Below the pieces are notes generated by a model. It searched no databases. It was not told the origin of the DNA and saw only the letters and a list, made by a program, of their open reading frames with translations. From Pseudonocardia kunmingensis (GTDB taxonomy: Bacteria > Actinomycetota > Actinomycetes > Mycobacteriales > Pseudonocardiaceae): a DNA stretch of 64,000 nucleotides. The stretch is taken from positions 992,001-1,056,000 of the forward strand of contig NZ_VFPA01000003.1 in the NCBI RefSeq assembly GCF_006716445.1. Direction: 5' to 3'. The position numbers and the translations under genes are program-made. Shown piece after piece: positions 33,136 to 42,353 of this stretch. Positions within the stretch are counted from its first letter, which is position 1. Each line of letters starts with the position of its first letter.

Positions 33136-33576
33136 GTGGACCCGCAGGAAGTCGTGACGCGCGGCCATGCCGTTGGCGTGGCCCGGCTCGTCCTGCTCCT
33201 CCTCGCCGCTGTCGGTTTCCTGGCCATGCACGGGCTGGCGGCGACCGACCCGCTCGGCGCGCACCACACTCCGATCACCACGGCGGGGCCGACGACTGAG
33301 GCCGCCACGATGGAGCACATGGCCGGGGGCGACCGCACTGCTCCCACCGCCGCCGCACACACGTCGGATCCTCGCGGCGGCGAGGACGGACACGCGATGA
33401 TGGCTGCGTGTGTGTTCGTGTTGATCAGCGCGCTCGCCGGCGTCGCGCTCCGCGCGCTGTTCGGCGGGGTCGACGGCACGCCGCCGACCCTCCTCCGGAT
33501 CACCGCGCACGAGCGGCAGCGTCCCCGTGCACCACCACACCCGATCTTCCTGTCCCTCTGTGTGTTCCGGCTGTAG
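33136..33576 (+). CDS. Small membrane protein with His/Met-rich loop (DUF6153-like)
   Basis: 146 residues, GTG start. Helix near 17-35, a loop with AATMEHMAGGDRTAP and EDGHAMM (His/Met), a second helix AACVFVLISALAGVALRAL, and a C-terminal tail ending FLSLCVFRL. Plan and ending resemble the small copper-linked actinobacterial membrane proteins and the LpqS group. Cu-ligand-rich extracytoplasmic loop implied. A 6-bp hairpin with a C5 loop (33084-33100) lies upstream. Confidence 0.7.
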   Translation: MDPQEVVTRGHAVGVARLVLLLLAAVGFLAMHGLAATDPLGAHHTPITTAGPTTEAATMEHMAGGDRTAPTAAAHTSDPRGGEDGHAMMAACVFVLISALAGVALRALFGGVDGTPPTLLRITAHERQRPRAPPHPIFLSLCVFRL

Positions 33577-33643
33577 AGACAGCGACCCGGCGCTGACCGG
33601 GGTACTCGTCCCGCACAGTCACCCTCCGCAGAGGAGATTTCGC

Positions 33644-34309
33644 ATGTCCAAGGTCCGTATGTCCACGCGCGCCTGCCTGGCCGGCGGCGCACTCGCGCTG
33701 TCCCTGACCCTGTCCGCCTGTGGCGGTGCATCGACGCCTGCCGGCGCCCCTCCGAGCACGGCCGCCGAGGCGACCCCGAGCGCTACGGCCCCGGAAGGGG
33801 TCAGCGCGGAGCACAACGAGGCAGACATCCGCTTCGCCCAGATGATGATCCCGCACCACCGCCAGGCCGTGGAGATGGCCGAGATGGCCGTCGAGCGCGC
33901 GGAGAACCCCGATGTGAAGGCCCTCGCCGAGCAGATCCAGGCGGCTCAGGACCCGGAGATCGCCACCATGACCGGCTTCCTCGAGACCTGGGGTGCCGAG
34001 GTCCCCGACGACGGCGGTATGGCCGGCATGGACCACTCGGACATGCCGGGGATGACAGACCCGGGCATGTCCGGCATGGACGGAATGACGACGCCGGAGC
34101 AGATGGAACAGCTGCAAGGCGCTACCGGTGCAGCGTTCGACAGGATGTTCTTGGAGATGATGATCATCCACCACGAGAGTGCCGTCCGCGACTCCGAGCG
34201 TGAGCTGGCGGAGGGCGTGAACCCCCAGGCCAAGGACCTCGCGGCGCAGATCATCGAGGCGCAGAACGCGGAGATCGCCCAGATGCGGCAGATGCTGCAG
34301 GCGAGCTGA
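33644..34309 (+). CDS. DUF305 family lipoprotein
   Basis: 221 residues; ATG 33644 (GAGGAG ahead) starts a lipoprotein signal ending TLSACGG. Two DUF305 half-motifs with paired histidines, MMIPHHRQAVEMAEMA and MMIIHHESAVRDSE, separated by a Met/His/Asp/Gly segment (GGMAGMDHSDMPGMTD). These proteins are ferritin-like four-helix units found beside copper genes, and the Met/His ligands suggest metal binding at the outer face of the membrane. Confidence 0.92.
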   Translation: MSKVRMSTRACLAGGALALSLTLSACGGASTPAGAPPSTAAEATPSATAPEGVSAEHNEADIRFAQMMIPHHRQAVEMAEMAVERAENPDVKALAEQIQAAQDPEIATMTGFLETWGAEVPDDGGMAGMDHSDMPGMTDPGMSGMDGMTTPEQMEQLQGATGAAFDRMFLEMMIIHHESAVRDSERELAEGVNPQAKDLAAQIIEAQNAEIAQMRQMLQAS

Positions 34310-34328
34310 CGCAGTCCGGTTCACCTTC

Positions 34329-34361
34329 CGGCCGGGGGAGCACTGCGCGCTCCCCCGGCCG
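34329..34361 (+). terminator. Strong hairpin between DUF305 and BNR genes
   Basis: Perfect 13-bp stem CGGCCGGGGGAGC with its complement and a 7-nt loop. It lies 19 bp after the DUF305 stop and 23 bp before the next start, so it acts either as a terminator or as a partial attenuator. Confidence 0.75.
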
Positions 34362-34384
34362 TCTCCGCCTCCCGAGGAGTCGCT

Positions 34385-35266
34385 GTGCGCATCGTTCGCA
34401 TCCTCTTGCCCCTCGTCGCAGCAGCCGCTGTCGCGGGCTGCGCTGCTCCCGGACCCTCGCCCGGCACCGGTGCCGCTCGCGCTGATGCCGGTTCCGACCC
34501 CGGGTTCGGCCACGTCCACGGCATCGATCTGAACCCGGCGGACGGACTGATCTACGTCGCCGCCCACAACGGCGTCTTCCGACTGGGTCCGGACGGTCCG
34601 AGGCGGATCGCCGACCGCTATCAGGACACGATGGGCTTCGTCGTGGCCGGCCCGGACCTGTTCCTCGCCAGCGGTCACCCCGACCTCCGCGAGCCGGGGC
34701 CCCCACACCTGGGACTCATCCGGAGCACCGACCGGGCGCAGACGTGGACGAGCGTCTCTCTGGCCGGCGAGGCCGACTTCCACTCCCTCACCGTTACCGG
34801 AGCGACGATCTACGGGTTGAACTCCACCGACGGGCTCGTCATGCGCAGCGACGATGACGGTGAGAACTGGCAGCGCGGCGCCGAGCTCGGGATGGCATAC
34901 CTCGAGGCTGATCCGAAGGATCCCCTGCGAGTGCTCGCGACCGCACCGGACGGACTGTTGGAGAGCACCGACGGCGGGTTGACGTTCATTGCCTCGAGCG
35001 AGCAACCACCACGATTGCTCGCGGTCGTCGACCACACCGAGGAGGACGGCTCCGAGACCGAGCCGATCCTCGCCGGAGTCGACGAGGCCGGAGGCGTCTG
35101 GGAGTTCAGCGACCGGGGATGGAGCCAGACCGGCACCCTCTCCGGTGCACCGCAGGCGTTCACAGTCCTCGCCGGCGGCCGCTACGCCGCGGCCACGACC
35201 GAGGGCGTATTCACGTCGGATGACGCAGGCCGCACCTGGAGCAGGATCATCGCCCCGACCGGCTGA
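34385..35266 (+). CDS. Secreted BNR/sortilin-like beta-propeller lipoprotein (F510_1955 type)
   Basis: 293 residues, GTG start with GAGGAG. Lipoprotein signal AVAGCAAP; then FGHVHGIDLNPADGLIYVAAHNG and repeated Asp-box motifs (STDRAQTWTS, SDDDGENWQ, STDGGLTF, TSDDAGRTWS), predicting a beta-propeller. The FGHVHG...L start is typical of the F510_1955 family, common in actinobacterial copper loci. No catalytic residues are evident; likely a copper-binding or scaffold protein. Confidence 0.83.
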   Translation: MRIVRILLPLVAAAAVAGCAAPGPSPGTGAARADAGSDPGFGHVHGIDLNPADGLIYVAAHNGVFRLGPDGPRRIADRYQDTMGFVVAGPDLFLASGHPDLREPGPPHLGLIRSTDRAQTWTSVSLAGEADFHSLTVTGATIYGLNSTDGLVMRSDDDGENWQRGAELGMAYLEADPKDPLRVLATAPDGLLESTDGGLTFIASSEQPPRLLAVVDHTEEDGSETEPILAGVDEAGGVWEFSDRGWSQTGTLSGAPQAFTVLAGGRYAAATTEGVFTSDDAGRTWSRIIAPTG

Positions 35267-35584
35267 GGTCGGTCCACCAGTACTGCTGGGCGATGCCGCC
35301 CACGCTGTCACACCCGACGTCGGGCAGGGCGCGTGCCTGTCGATCGAGGACGCTGTCGTGCTCGCCGCCGCGCTCGAGCGGAGCGGCTGGTCCGGACCTC
35401 CGGCACCCTCGGTCAGAACCTGCAGGTCCGCAACACGGCACTGGCCTGGGTTCGCGACACCATCGCCGGGCTCCTGCCGAGTTCGGCGTTCCTGCGCTTC
35501 GCCGGAGGGGCCCTTTTCTGGGCGCCACCGCCGCTCCCCGCCGGTGGCCACGGGATGCACGACCTGCGGCGAGGAGGAGGTTGA
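35265..35584 (+). pseudogene. Remnant of an FAD-dependent monooxygenase
   Basis: Frame 1 (35265-35390) reads PPVLLGDAAHAVTPDVGQGA and IEDAVVLAAALERSG, the conserved C-terminal FAD motif of the PHBH-type monooxygenases. The reading then shifts frame at about 35390, after which LGQNLQVRNTALAWVRDTI and PSSAFLRFAGGALFW follow in another frame. The N-terminal two thirds are gone. It begins right at the stop codon of the previous gene. Confidence 0.75.
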
Positions 35585-35633
35585 CCCACGCTTCATCCCG
35601 GGTCGACCGAGGGTCGCCATGGGCGAGACCGCC

Positions 35634-36464
35634 TCAGCGCGATCCTCGTGGCACTGCGACGTCGCTGACGCCTCCGGTCGACGGGTCGACTGCCGCGTCT
35701 ACGACGTCGCCACCGAGGTAGCGCCGCGGCGAGGTGCCGACGGTTCGGCGGAAGGCGGCGAGGAACGCGCTCGGCGTTGCGTATCCCACGGCGTGTGCGA
35801 CCCGGGACACGGGTTGGCCTTCTGCGAGGAGGGGCAGGGCGGCCCGCAGCCGCACATGGGTGCGCCAGCGATCGAAGCTCATACCCGTATCGTGGACGAA
35901 CAGTCGGGTCAGGGTGCGTCGACTCACTCCGACGGCCCGTGCGTGCGCCTCGAGGCTCCGACGGTCAGCGGGCTCGGCGAGCAGCGCGTCGGCCACGGCG
36001 CACACGCGTTCGTCCGCAGGATGCGGCACATCGATGGGCAGGGTCGGCAACGGGTGCAGCAGGTCCAGGACGACCGCCTCGGCCCGCAGCCTTGCGTCCT
36101 CGGCGAGGTCGTCGCGACCGAGATGGCCGATCAGGTGGGCCAGCAGCCCGTCGACGCCGACCGGCGTGGGCTCCGCCCAGTCCAGATCGCATCGGCCCGG
36201 CTCGAGGTAGAGGCTGCACAGCACCGCGTCCCGCGTGGCACCGGTCCGGTGAACGACCCCCGCGGGCAACCACAGTGCCCGCGTAGGCGGCAGGACCCAG
36301 TACGTGTCGGCGACGGCGACGCCGAGCACGCCCCGACGAGTCCAGGCCAACTGGTGCTGCGGGTGGCTGTGCGGCGGGATCCACTGCCCCGACGCCAACG
36401 GGAAGTTGCCCACGACGATCGCCCCCACTCCGAGTGGGACGGCACCGACGAAGGCCTCGGTCAT
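35634..36464 (-). CDS. AraC-family regulator with cupin sensor domain
   Basis: 276 residues from the ATG at 36464; ATG at 36488 is also possible. N-terminal AraC-binding-like (cupin) domain: IPPHSHPQHQLAWTRRGV with a metal-like His pair. C-terminal double HTH: VGVSRRTLTRLFVHDTGMSFDRW and VAHAVGYATPSAFLAAFRRTVG. This fits the group of AraC regulators with a short cupin domain. It stands divergently to the MFS exporter at 36610 and probably regulates it. Confidence 0.9.
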   Translation of the reverse strand: MTEAFVGAVPLGVGAIVVGNFPLASGQWIPPHSHPQHQLAWTRRGVLGVAVADTYWVLPPTRALWLPAGVVHRTGATRDAVLCSLYLEPGRCDLDWAEPTPVGVDGLLAHLIGHLGRDDLAEDARLRAEAVVLDLLHPLPTLPIDVPHPADERVCAVADALLAEPADRRSLEAHARAVGVSRRTLTRLFVHDTGMSFDRWRTHVRLRAALPLLAEGQPVSRVAHAVGYATPSAFLAAFRRTVGTSPRRYLGGDVVDAAVDPSTGGVSDVAVPRGSR

Positions 36465-36609
36465 GGTCCGAGCGTATGTCCTCAACACGACATGATGTGG
36501 CCCGGTCGCGGATTGAGGCCATCCCGCTGCGTACTTACCGTCGTCGCATGTCGATCAACCCTCCGATCCACCGGCGCTACCGCCGTGCCACGTCCCCAGG
36601 TCGCCCGGC

Positions 36610-38016
36610 GTGACAGCAACAGTCGCCACAACGTTCCGCCGCCGGCGATGGACGCTGATCGTGCTCTGCCTCGTGCAGTTCATGCTCGTCCTGGACGACA
36701 CCGTGGTCAGCGTCGCCCTTCCCAGCGTCCGGGACGATCTCGGCTTCGGCGCATCCGGCTTGGCCTGGGTCGTCAATGCCTACTTCCTCGCCTTCGGAGG
36801 CCTGCTGTTGCTGTTCGGTCGCGCGGCCGACCTGCTGGGCCGCCGCCGCGTCTTCCTCGGCGGCGTGGCACTGTTCGGTGCGGCGAGCCTCGTCTGCGGT
36901 CTCGCCCAGGAACCCTGGCAACTCGTGGCCGGACGGTTCGCTCAGGGGGCGGGCGCAGCCATGGCCAGCCCGGCCGCGCTGTCACTGATCACACTCCTGT
37001 ACCCCGGCACCGAGGAGCGTGCCAAGGCCCTCGGCATCTGGGGCGGCATCGCGGGTCTCGGCGGCACCCTGGGCCTGGTGATCTCCGGGGCACTGACGGG
37101 CCTCGCCTCATGGCGCTGGATCTTCCTGATCAACCTGCCCGTGGCTGTGCTGGCCGTCGCCCTGCTGCCGCGCCTGGTCGCCGAGAGCCGCGCCACCCGC
37201 AAGGCGCGCCTGGACGTACCCGGTGCAGTCCTGGGCACCGGCGCAGTCCTGTCCCTGGTCTACGGCCTGCTCCGTGCCGGGGAGTCAGGTGGGGACGACG
37301 TCGCCGTCGTCGGGCCCCTGCTCCTCTCAATCGTCCTGATCGTCGCGTTCCTCGCTGTCGAGTCGCGCACAACCGAGCCACTGGTGCCGCTGTCGTTCCT
37401 GGCCCACCGGGCCCGCGCCGTCGCCACCAGCACGACCCTGCTGTTCTCCGCCGCCTTCTACGCGATGGCCTTCCTGCTGATGATCCACCTGCAGACCGTG
37501 CTCGGCTACGGCCCGCTCGAGGCGGGCCTCGCCTACCTGCCCTACGGCGCCGGAATCCTCGCCGGCATGTGGCTGTCCTCCCGCGCGGTGATCAGACTCG
37601 GGATGCGATGGGCCCTGGTCGTGTCGTTCCTGATCAGCTCGGCGGGGTTGCTCCTGCTGTCCGGCGCGGCGCCGGGCGACGGCTACGCGTCCGGCGTGCT
37701 TCCCGGCATGCTCGTCACGAGCCTCGGATGCGGCCTGAGCCTGCCCGCCCTGACCGTCGCGGCGGTCACGGACACCACCGGGGAGAATGCCGGTCTCGGC
37801 TCGGCCGTCCTGAGCTGCGTCCAGCAGGTCGGCGGCGCCGTGGGGGTGGCGGTACTGGTCACGCTGGCCGCACACCGCAGCGACTCCCTGGCCGGATCGA
37901 CCGGGCCGATGGTCGCCGCGACGGAGGGTTTCTCGTTCGCGCTCTCCGTCGCTGCCGCCCTTCTGGCGCTCGGTGCCGCTGTCATCGCCACACTGCTCCG
38001 GAACCGCCACTCATGA
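36610..38016 (+). CDS. MFS exporter, DHA2 family (second copy)
   Basis: 468 residues, GTG start. QFMLVLDDTVVSVALPSV (motif D), LLLFGRAADLLGRRR (motif A) and GRFAQGAGAAMASPAALS match DHA2 exporters. About 14 helices. Divergent from the AraC regulator; no CsoR-like dyad in the 145-bp gap, so its control is different from that of the first DHA2 gene. Confidence 0.88.
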   Translation: MTATVATTFRRRRWTLIVLCLVQFMLVLDDTVVSVALPSVRDDLGFGASGLAWVVNAYFLAFGGLLLLFGRAADLLGRRRVFLGGVALFGAASLVCGLAQEPWQLVAGRFAQGAGAAMASPAALSLITLLYPGTEERAKALGIWGGIAGLGGTLGLVISGALTGLASWRWIFLINLPVAVLAVALLPRLVAESRATRKARLDVPGAVLGTGAVLSLVYGLLRAGESGGDDVAVVGPLLLSIVLIVAFLAVESRTTEPLVPLSFLAHRARAVATSTTLLFSAAFYAMAFLLMIHLQTVLGYGPLEAGLAYLPYGAGILAGMWLSSRAVIRLGMRWALVVSFLISSAGLLLLSGAAPGDGYASGVLPGMLVTSLGCGLSLPALTVAAVTDTTGENAGLGSAVLSCVQQVGGAVGVAVLVTLAAHRSDSLAGSTGPMVAATEGFSFALSVAAALLALGAAVIATLLRNRHS

Positions 38017-38225
38017 TCGCGGTCACCGCCCGCGAAACTCGGGCGAGCTGCGAACCCGACTTCACGTGCCGATCGGCAGGAACAGCCGCGTGAGGACGGC
38101 ACGGCGATCGGTGCCGGGCACGTCACGCACAGAGGCGGACCCAACGTCGATCCCCGCGGTGTCGCCCGATCGTGCACACGGGTGGGCGGCACTCACTCAT
38201 CGCTCACTGTTACCTTGTCGTCACT

Positions 38226-38609
38226 GTGAGCGGCAGACGAGCGGATGCTGGTGCACGGCACCTGACGCCCTGTGCTGCGCTCCTCGTCCTCGCCGCCCTG
38301 CTCCTGGTCATCTTCTCCGCACCGTGCCTGCACCTGCCAGAAGCCAAGACCGGGCCGGTCACGACCGCCACCGTTGGCCCTGCTGCGACCGGCGGAGAGG
38401 ATGGCACCTGTACAACGGCCGTCGAGAGCATCACCACGAGCGCCCGGAGTGCCGAAGCGCCGCGCGGAGATGCGGACGTCGTCAACCGAGTGCCGTCCGT
38501 TCCCGAGATGGCGCCGGCACGTTCGTACCTGCCCAGTGCTGTCCGTGGTCATCCCAGGCAGCCACACGGCCAGGGCCTGTTGCTCCTGCTGGAGATCGCA
38601 AGGACGTGA
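38226..38609 (+). CDS. Small anchored protein of LpqS-like plan (copy A)
   Basis: 127 residues from the GTG at 38226, with no clear ribosome site and so possibly leaderless. Helix PCAALLVLAALLLVIFSAP, then a short Cys/His segment (CLH), a disordered middle with one Cys, and a conserved-looking end AVRGHPRQPHGQ...LLEIART. The plan (one helix, loose middle, G/P/H-rich motif, then RT at the end) matches the genes at 33136 and 42354 and recalls mycobacterial LpqS, a copper-induced protein. Low-complexity sequence limits confidence. Confidence 0.5.
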   Translation: MSGRRADAGARHLTPCAALLVLAALLLVIFSAPCLHLPEAKTGPVTTATVGPAATGGEDGTCTTAVESITTSARSAEAPRGDADVVNRVPSVPEMAPARSYLPSAVRGHPRQPHGQGLLLLLEIART

Positions 38610-38626
38610 GGAGCCGCCGCGGAACT

Positions 38627-38646
38627 GCGGGGGAACATGCCCCCGC
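38627..38646 (+). terminator. Short hairpin
   Basis: 7-bp stem GCGGGGG/CCCCCGC with loop AACATG, 17 bp after the preceding stop and 73 bp before the next gene. Weak terminator. Confidence 0.45.
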
Positions 38647-38718
38647 TTCCGCCCCCGCGACCGCTCCCCGCCCTGCGCGCTGATCTGGTGCGCGCGATTC
38701 CGATGAGGACGACACGCA

Positions 38719-39810
38719 GTGGAAACAACCCTGGAACAACGCTCCCCGGCCGTCGACGTCACCACTCGCCTCTGCGCCGCCGTTGGCGACACCCCTGTCA
38801 TGTTCATCGACGAGCCGTTCACCCCGCGCGGCCGCGGGTACTGGGCGAAGCTCGAGGGCGCCAACCCGGGTGGCATCAAGGATCGCCCCGCCCTCCACAT
38901 GATCCGACGTGCCCGTGAACGCGGCGACCTCCGACCGGGGGCCCGCATCGTGGAGTCGACCAGCGGCACCCTGGGCCTCGGCCTGGCACTGGCCGGCATC
39001 GCCTACGGGCACCCGGTGACCCTGGTCAGCGACCCGGGCATGGAGCCCATGATGGTCCGGATGCTGCGCGCCTACGGGGCGCAGGTCGACGTCGTCGACC
39101 TGCCCTCCCCGCACGGCGGCTGGCAGGAAGCGCGCCGCGAGCACGTGAGAGGTCTGCTGGCCCGGGACCCCGATGCCTACTGCCCCGACCAGTACAACAA
39201 CCCGGACAACGTGGCGGCGTACGGCCCCCTGGCCCGAGAGCTCCTGTCCCAGGTTGGGCGGATCGACGTCCTCGTCTGTTCGGTCGGAACCGGCGGACAC
39301 TCCGCCGGCATCGCCGCGGAGCTCCGCCGGCACCAGTCCGAACTGCGGCTCGTGGGCGTCGACGCCACAGGCTCGACGATCTTCGGGCAGCAGGCCCGCC
39401 CTCGGCTCATGCGGGGTCTCGGCTCGAGCATCTACCCCCGGAACGTGGACTACGGCGCGTTCGACGAGGTGCACTGGGTGGCCCCCGCCGAGGCCGTCTG
39501 GGCGTGCCGGGCGCTGGCAGCCAGCAGCTACACGAGCGGCGGATGGAGTGTCGGCGCAGTCGGGCTCGTGGCGGGCTGGGCGGCCCGGACGCTTCCATCT
39601 GGCACCCGGATCGTGGCGATCTTCCCGGACGGGCCCCAGCGCTACTTCGACACCGTCTACAACGACGACTACTGCCACACGCACGGCCTGCTGGGGGTGC
39701 GACCGGCCCGCGAACCCGAGCTCCTGGTGCACCCGGCGCACCGCAACGTGGAGCGCTGGACGCGGTGCGCCAGTGTGATCGACCCCCGCGCCACGCCGGG
39801 GTTCGGCTGA
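38719..39810 (+). CDS. Cysteine-synthase-family PLP enzyme
   Basis: 363 residues, GTG start after AGGACGACAC. Fold-type II PLP motifs: NPGGIKDRPAL (PLP lysine K54), ESTSGTLGLGLALAG (substrate-carboxylate loop), SVGTGGHSAG (phosphate loop), DQYNNPDNVAAY. It belongs with CysK/CBS-type beta-replacement enzymes, and resembles SbnA-like members making unusual amino acids, although no partner dehydrogenase is next to it. Coupled (TGATG) to an MFS exporter, so the product may be exported. Confidence 0.87.
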   Translation: METTLEQRSPAVDVTTRLCAAVGDTPVMFIDEPFTPRGRGYWAKLEGANPGGIKDRPALHMIRRARERGDLRPGARIVESTSGTLGLGLALAGIAYGHPVTLVSDPGMEPMMVRMLRAYGAQVDVVDLPSPHGGWQEARREHVRGLLARDPDAYCPDQYNNPDNVAAYGPLARELLSQVGRIDVLVCSVGTGGHSAGIAAELRRHQSELRLVGVDATGSTIFGQQARPRLMRGLGSSIYPRNVDYGAFDEVHWVAPAEAVWACRALAASSYTSGGWSVGAVGLVAGWAARTLPSGTRIVAIFPDGPQRYFDTVYNDDYCHTHGLLGVRPAREPELLVHPAHRNVERWTRCASVIDPRATPGFG

Positions 39811-41369
39811 TGCGGGCATTCGCCCAGTACCGGTCGTTCCCGCGGCCGGTGCAGCTGTTGCTGCTCAACCAGCTCACCATCAACGTCGGGTTCTACATGC
39901 TCGTGCCCTACCTCGCCGCGCACCTGTCCGGCGAGCTGGGTCTGGCGACGTGGTTGGTGGGGCTCGTCCTGGGCGTACGCAACTTCGCCCAGCAGGGGAT
40001 GTTCCTGCTGGGCGGCAGTCTCGCGGACCGCTTCGGGTACAAGCCACTCATCGTCGCGGGCTGCGCCCTGCGCACGATCGGGTTCGGACTGCTCGGGGTC
40101 GTCGACTCCGTTCCTGCACTGATCGCGGCCTCGGCGGCGACCGGGTTCGCAGGCGCCCTGTTCAACCCGGCCGTGCGGGCCTATCTCGCACAGGACGCCG
40201 GGGAGCGCCGCGTGGAGGCGTTCGCCCTGTTCAGCGTGTTCTACCAGGCCGGCATCCTGCTCGGGCCGCTGATCGGGCTCGCCCTCACCGGGGTCGCGTT
40301 CTCCCTCACCTGCGCCGTCGCTGCGGCGGTGTTCGCGCTGCTGACCGTGTTGCAGATCCGAGCCCTGCCGCAACGATCCGGCGCCGCGGACACCGCCAGG
40401 GAGTCGATGCTGTCGACCTGGCGTGCCGTGGCGAGCAACCGGTCGTTCGTGCTCTTCGCCGTGGCGATGATCGGCTCCTACGTGCTCTCCTTCCAGGTGT
40501 ACCTGGCCCTGCCCCTGCAGGCGAACCTGATCATGCGCTCGGAGCTGGGGGCGAGTGGGGCCGTCGCAGCGGTGTTCGCCGTCTCCGGCCTGGTGACGAT
40601 TCTCGGTCAGCTACGCGTGACGGCCTGGTGCCGTCAGCGCCTCGGACCAGGCCGCTCCATGGGCATCGGACTCGCCACGATGGGCGCGGCCTTCGTCCCG
40701 TTGCTGGTCGCCGAGCTCGTGCCCGTCGAGCCGACCGGCGCCGCAGCCGTCGTGGTCGGGCTGGTCGCGTTGATCATGGCCTCGGCGGTGCTCGCGCTGG
40801 GCACCGCGATCGTCTTCCCCTTCGAGATGGACACCATCGTCTCGCTGTCCGGCGACCGGTTGGTCGCCACGCACTACGGGCTCTACAACACCGTGTGCGG
40901 CGTGGGGATCATGCTCGGCAACCTGGGCACGGGCTGGGCGATGGATCTCGCGGCGGCCCGCGGCCTTCCGGCCGTTCCGTGGCTCGCTCTCCTCGTCCTC
41001 GGCCTGATCTGCGCCGCCGCACTCCGGTCGTTGCGGCGCCGGGGACTACTGCCTGCCGAGCCCGAGACGAAGCGCGCGGGAGGTCGGCACCGCTCGCCCG
41101 GCCGGCGGCGCAGGGACCGCCCTGCACGCGTGACTGCCGGGACCGCTGCTGTTCAGCCGCCGTCCCCCACTCCTGTCGGGCACGAGCCGGCCACGGAGCC
41201 ACTGAGGTCGTACAGCGTCGCGCCCTTGTTCCGGCCGGCGCCGCCACCTCCTTCGGCTCCCGCTCGTCGCCCTGATCAGCACATCGGTCTCAGGCGGAAC
41301 GGCGGCGGCTACGAAGGGCGAGCTTCTGCCCTTACAGTCCGGGCGGGCCGTAGAGGCTCGGCGCCGTGA
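39810..41369 (+). CDS. MFS exporter coupled to the cysteine-synthase-like enzyme
   Basis: 519 residues; ATG overlaps the previous stop. About 12 helices in the first 400 residues with motif A variant GGSLADRFGYKP. The family resembles DHA1-type MdtH/EmrD exporters. The last ~110 residues are a Pro/Arg/Gly-rich cytoplasmic tail with no helices, unusual in this family. Probably exports the amino acid made by its partner. Confidence 0.85.
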   Translation: MRAFAQYRSFPRPVQLLLLNQLTINVGFYMLVPYLAAHLSGELGLATWLVGLVLGVRNFAQQGMFLLGGSLADRFGYKPLIVAGCALRTIGFGLLGVVDSVPALIAASAATGFAGALFNPAVRAYLAQDAGERRVEAFALFSVFYQAGILLGPLIGLALTGVAFSLTCAVAAAVFALLTVLQIRALPQRSGAADTARESMLSTWRAVASNRSFVLFAVAMIGSYVLSFQVYLALPLQANLIMRSELGASGAVAAVFAVSGLVTILGQLRVTAWCRQRLGPGRSMGIGLATMGAAFVPLLVAELVPVEPTGAAAVVVGLVALIMASAVLALGTAIVFPFEMDTIVSLSGDRLVATHYGLYNTVCGVGIMLGNLGTGWAMDLAAARGLPAVPWLALLVLGLICAAALRSLRRRGLLPAEPETKRAGGRHRSPGRRRRDRPARVTAGTAAVQPPSPTPVGHEPATEPLRSYSVAPLFRPAPPPPSAPARRPDQHIGLRRNGGGYEGRASALTVRAGRRGSAP

Positions 41370-41381
41370 ACGCGTTCCCCG

Positions 41382-42176
41382 ATGTCTGCGCGGCGGCCCT
41401 CACTCGAGAGGCAGGACGTGGCACGGCACCACTCCCCCCGTGACCGCAACCGGCAGCCGCTCCCGTCCACGCATCCGCGCGGGCCAGGTATCCGCTCGGC
41501 GCGGCGGTCGGCCGTCCACGTCCTCCTGCTCGGCCACGCGGCGGTGGCGACCACCGTCGCCACCGCCGGCACGCTCACCGTCGTGCACGGCGATGTGATT
41601 CCCACCTTCCACGAGAACCTGTTGGCCGCGAGCTCAGCACCCGAGGACGCGGCACTCGGGCTCTCGGGGCTGCGCGCGAGTGTCGAACCGGTAGCCCCGG
41701 ATCCGGAGCCGTTCGACCCTGCTGCGCTGGTCAAGGCGGTCAGCTTCGAGCACGCTCGAGCCGAGCGCGAGGCACGTGCGCGGGAGGCCGCTGCGGAACG
41801 AGCCCGATGCCAGGCCGACAGGGCCGGTTTCGGAGCGGTCAAGCCGTGGGTCGCGCAGGCCGGGGGGCTTCTGCGCTGCGAGTTCGACATCGCCACGGTC
41901 GGCGGTGTCGCCCAGCGTGCCAGCGCATCTGATCACCCCCGCGGTCTGGCCATGGATTTCAGGGCCGATCGCGCAACAGGGGACGCGCTCGCCGAATGCG
42001 CGCTGGACAACATGCGAGCCCTCTCGGTCAAGTACGTCATCTGGCGGCAACGGATCAACTACGGCGAAGGCTGGGAGCCCATGGAGGACCGGGGCTCCCC
42101 CACGGGCAACCACATGGGTCATGTCCACATCTCGTTCGACAGCCGCCCCAGTGGCACCGGACCGGCGTCCTGCTGA
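41382..42176 (+). CDS. Secreted M15-like (VanY/ARB_07466-like) peptidase or cell-wall protein
   Basis: 264 residues from ATG 41382; a GTG at 41418 after AGAGGCAGG is an alternative. A membrane/signal helix at about residues 45-65, a coiled-coil-like Glu/Arg stretch, and a C-terminal domain with SDHPRGLAMDF (S-x-H-x-x-G-x-A-x-D, about residue 183) and HMGHVHISF, which form the Zn site of D,D-/L,D-carboxypeptidase-like proteins. Two Cys (CQAD, LLRCEF) may form a disulfide. Acts on peptidoglycan or its stems, outside the cell. Confidence 0.75.
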   Translation: MSARRPSLERQDVARHHSPRDRNRQPLPSTHPRGPGIRSARRSAVHVLLLGHAAVATTVATAGTLTVVHGDVIPTFHENLLAASSAPEDAALGLSGLRASVEPVAPDPEPFDPAALVKAVSFEHARAEREARAREAAAERARCQADRAGFGAVKPWVAQAGGLLRCEFDIATVGGVAQRASASDHPRGLAMDFRADRATGDALAECALDNMRALSVKYVIWRQRINYGEGWEPMEDRGSPTGNHMGHVHISFDSRPSGTGPASC

Positions 42177-42353
42177 TCTCCAGCTCAGCGGCCTTCAGCC
42201 GATCGCCGGTACTGTCTCTTTCATGCCGCTCGTCCCTTCCCGCCTCCGACACCACACTGAGGTGCCGGAAGGCCGAGGGTGCTCGCCTGCGAGGGCGCCT
42301 GGGACGGCCAGGGCCGGGAGGTCGAGGCACGCCTACCGGAAAGACGAGACCTG

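Noticed and set aside
34989..38093. A 1034-residue open frame on the plus strand
   Set aside because: It crosses the end of the BNR gene, the pseudogene, the AraC gene on the other strand and the MFS gene. Composition is Arg/Pro/Gly-rich with no domain; a high-GC shadow. Only its short 35265-35390 part is a real remnant.
42177..42353. Possible riboswitch or cobalamin-box-like leader before 42354
   Set aside because: I looked for B12-box and other conserved elements and could not match them.
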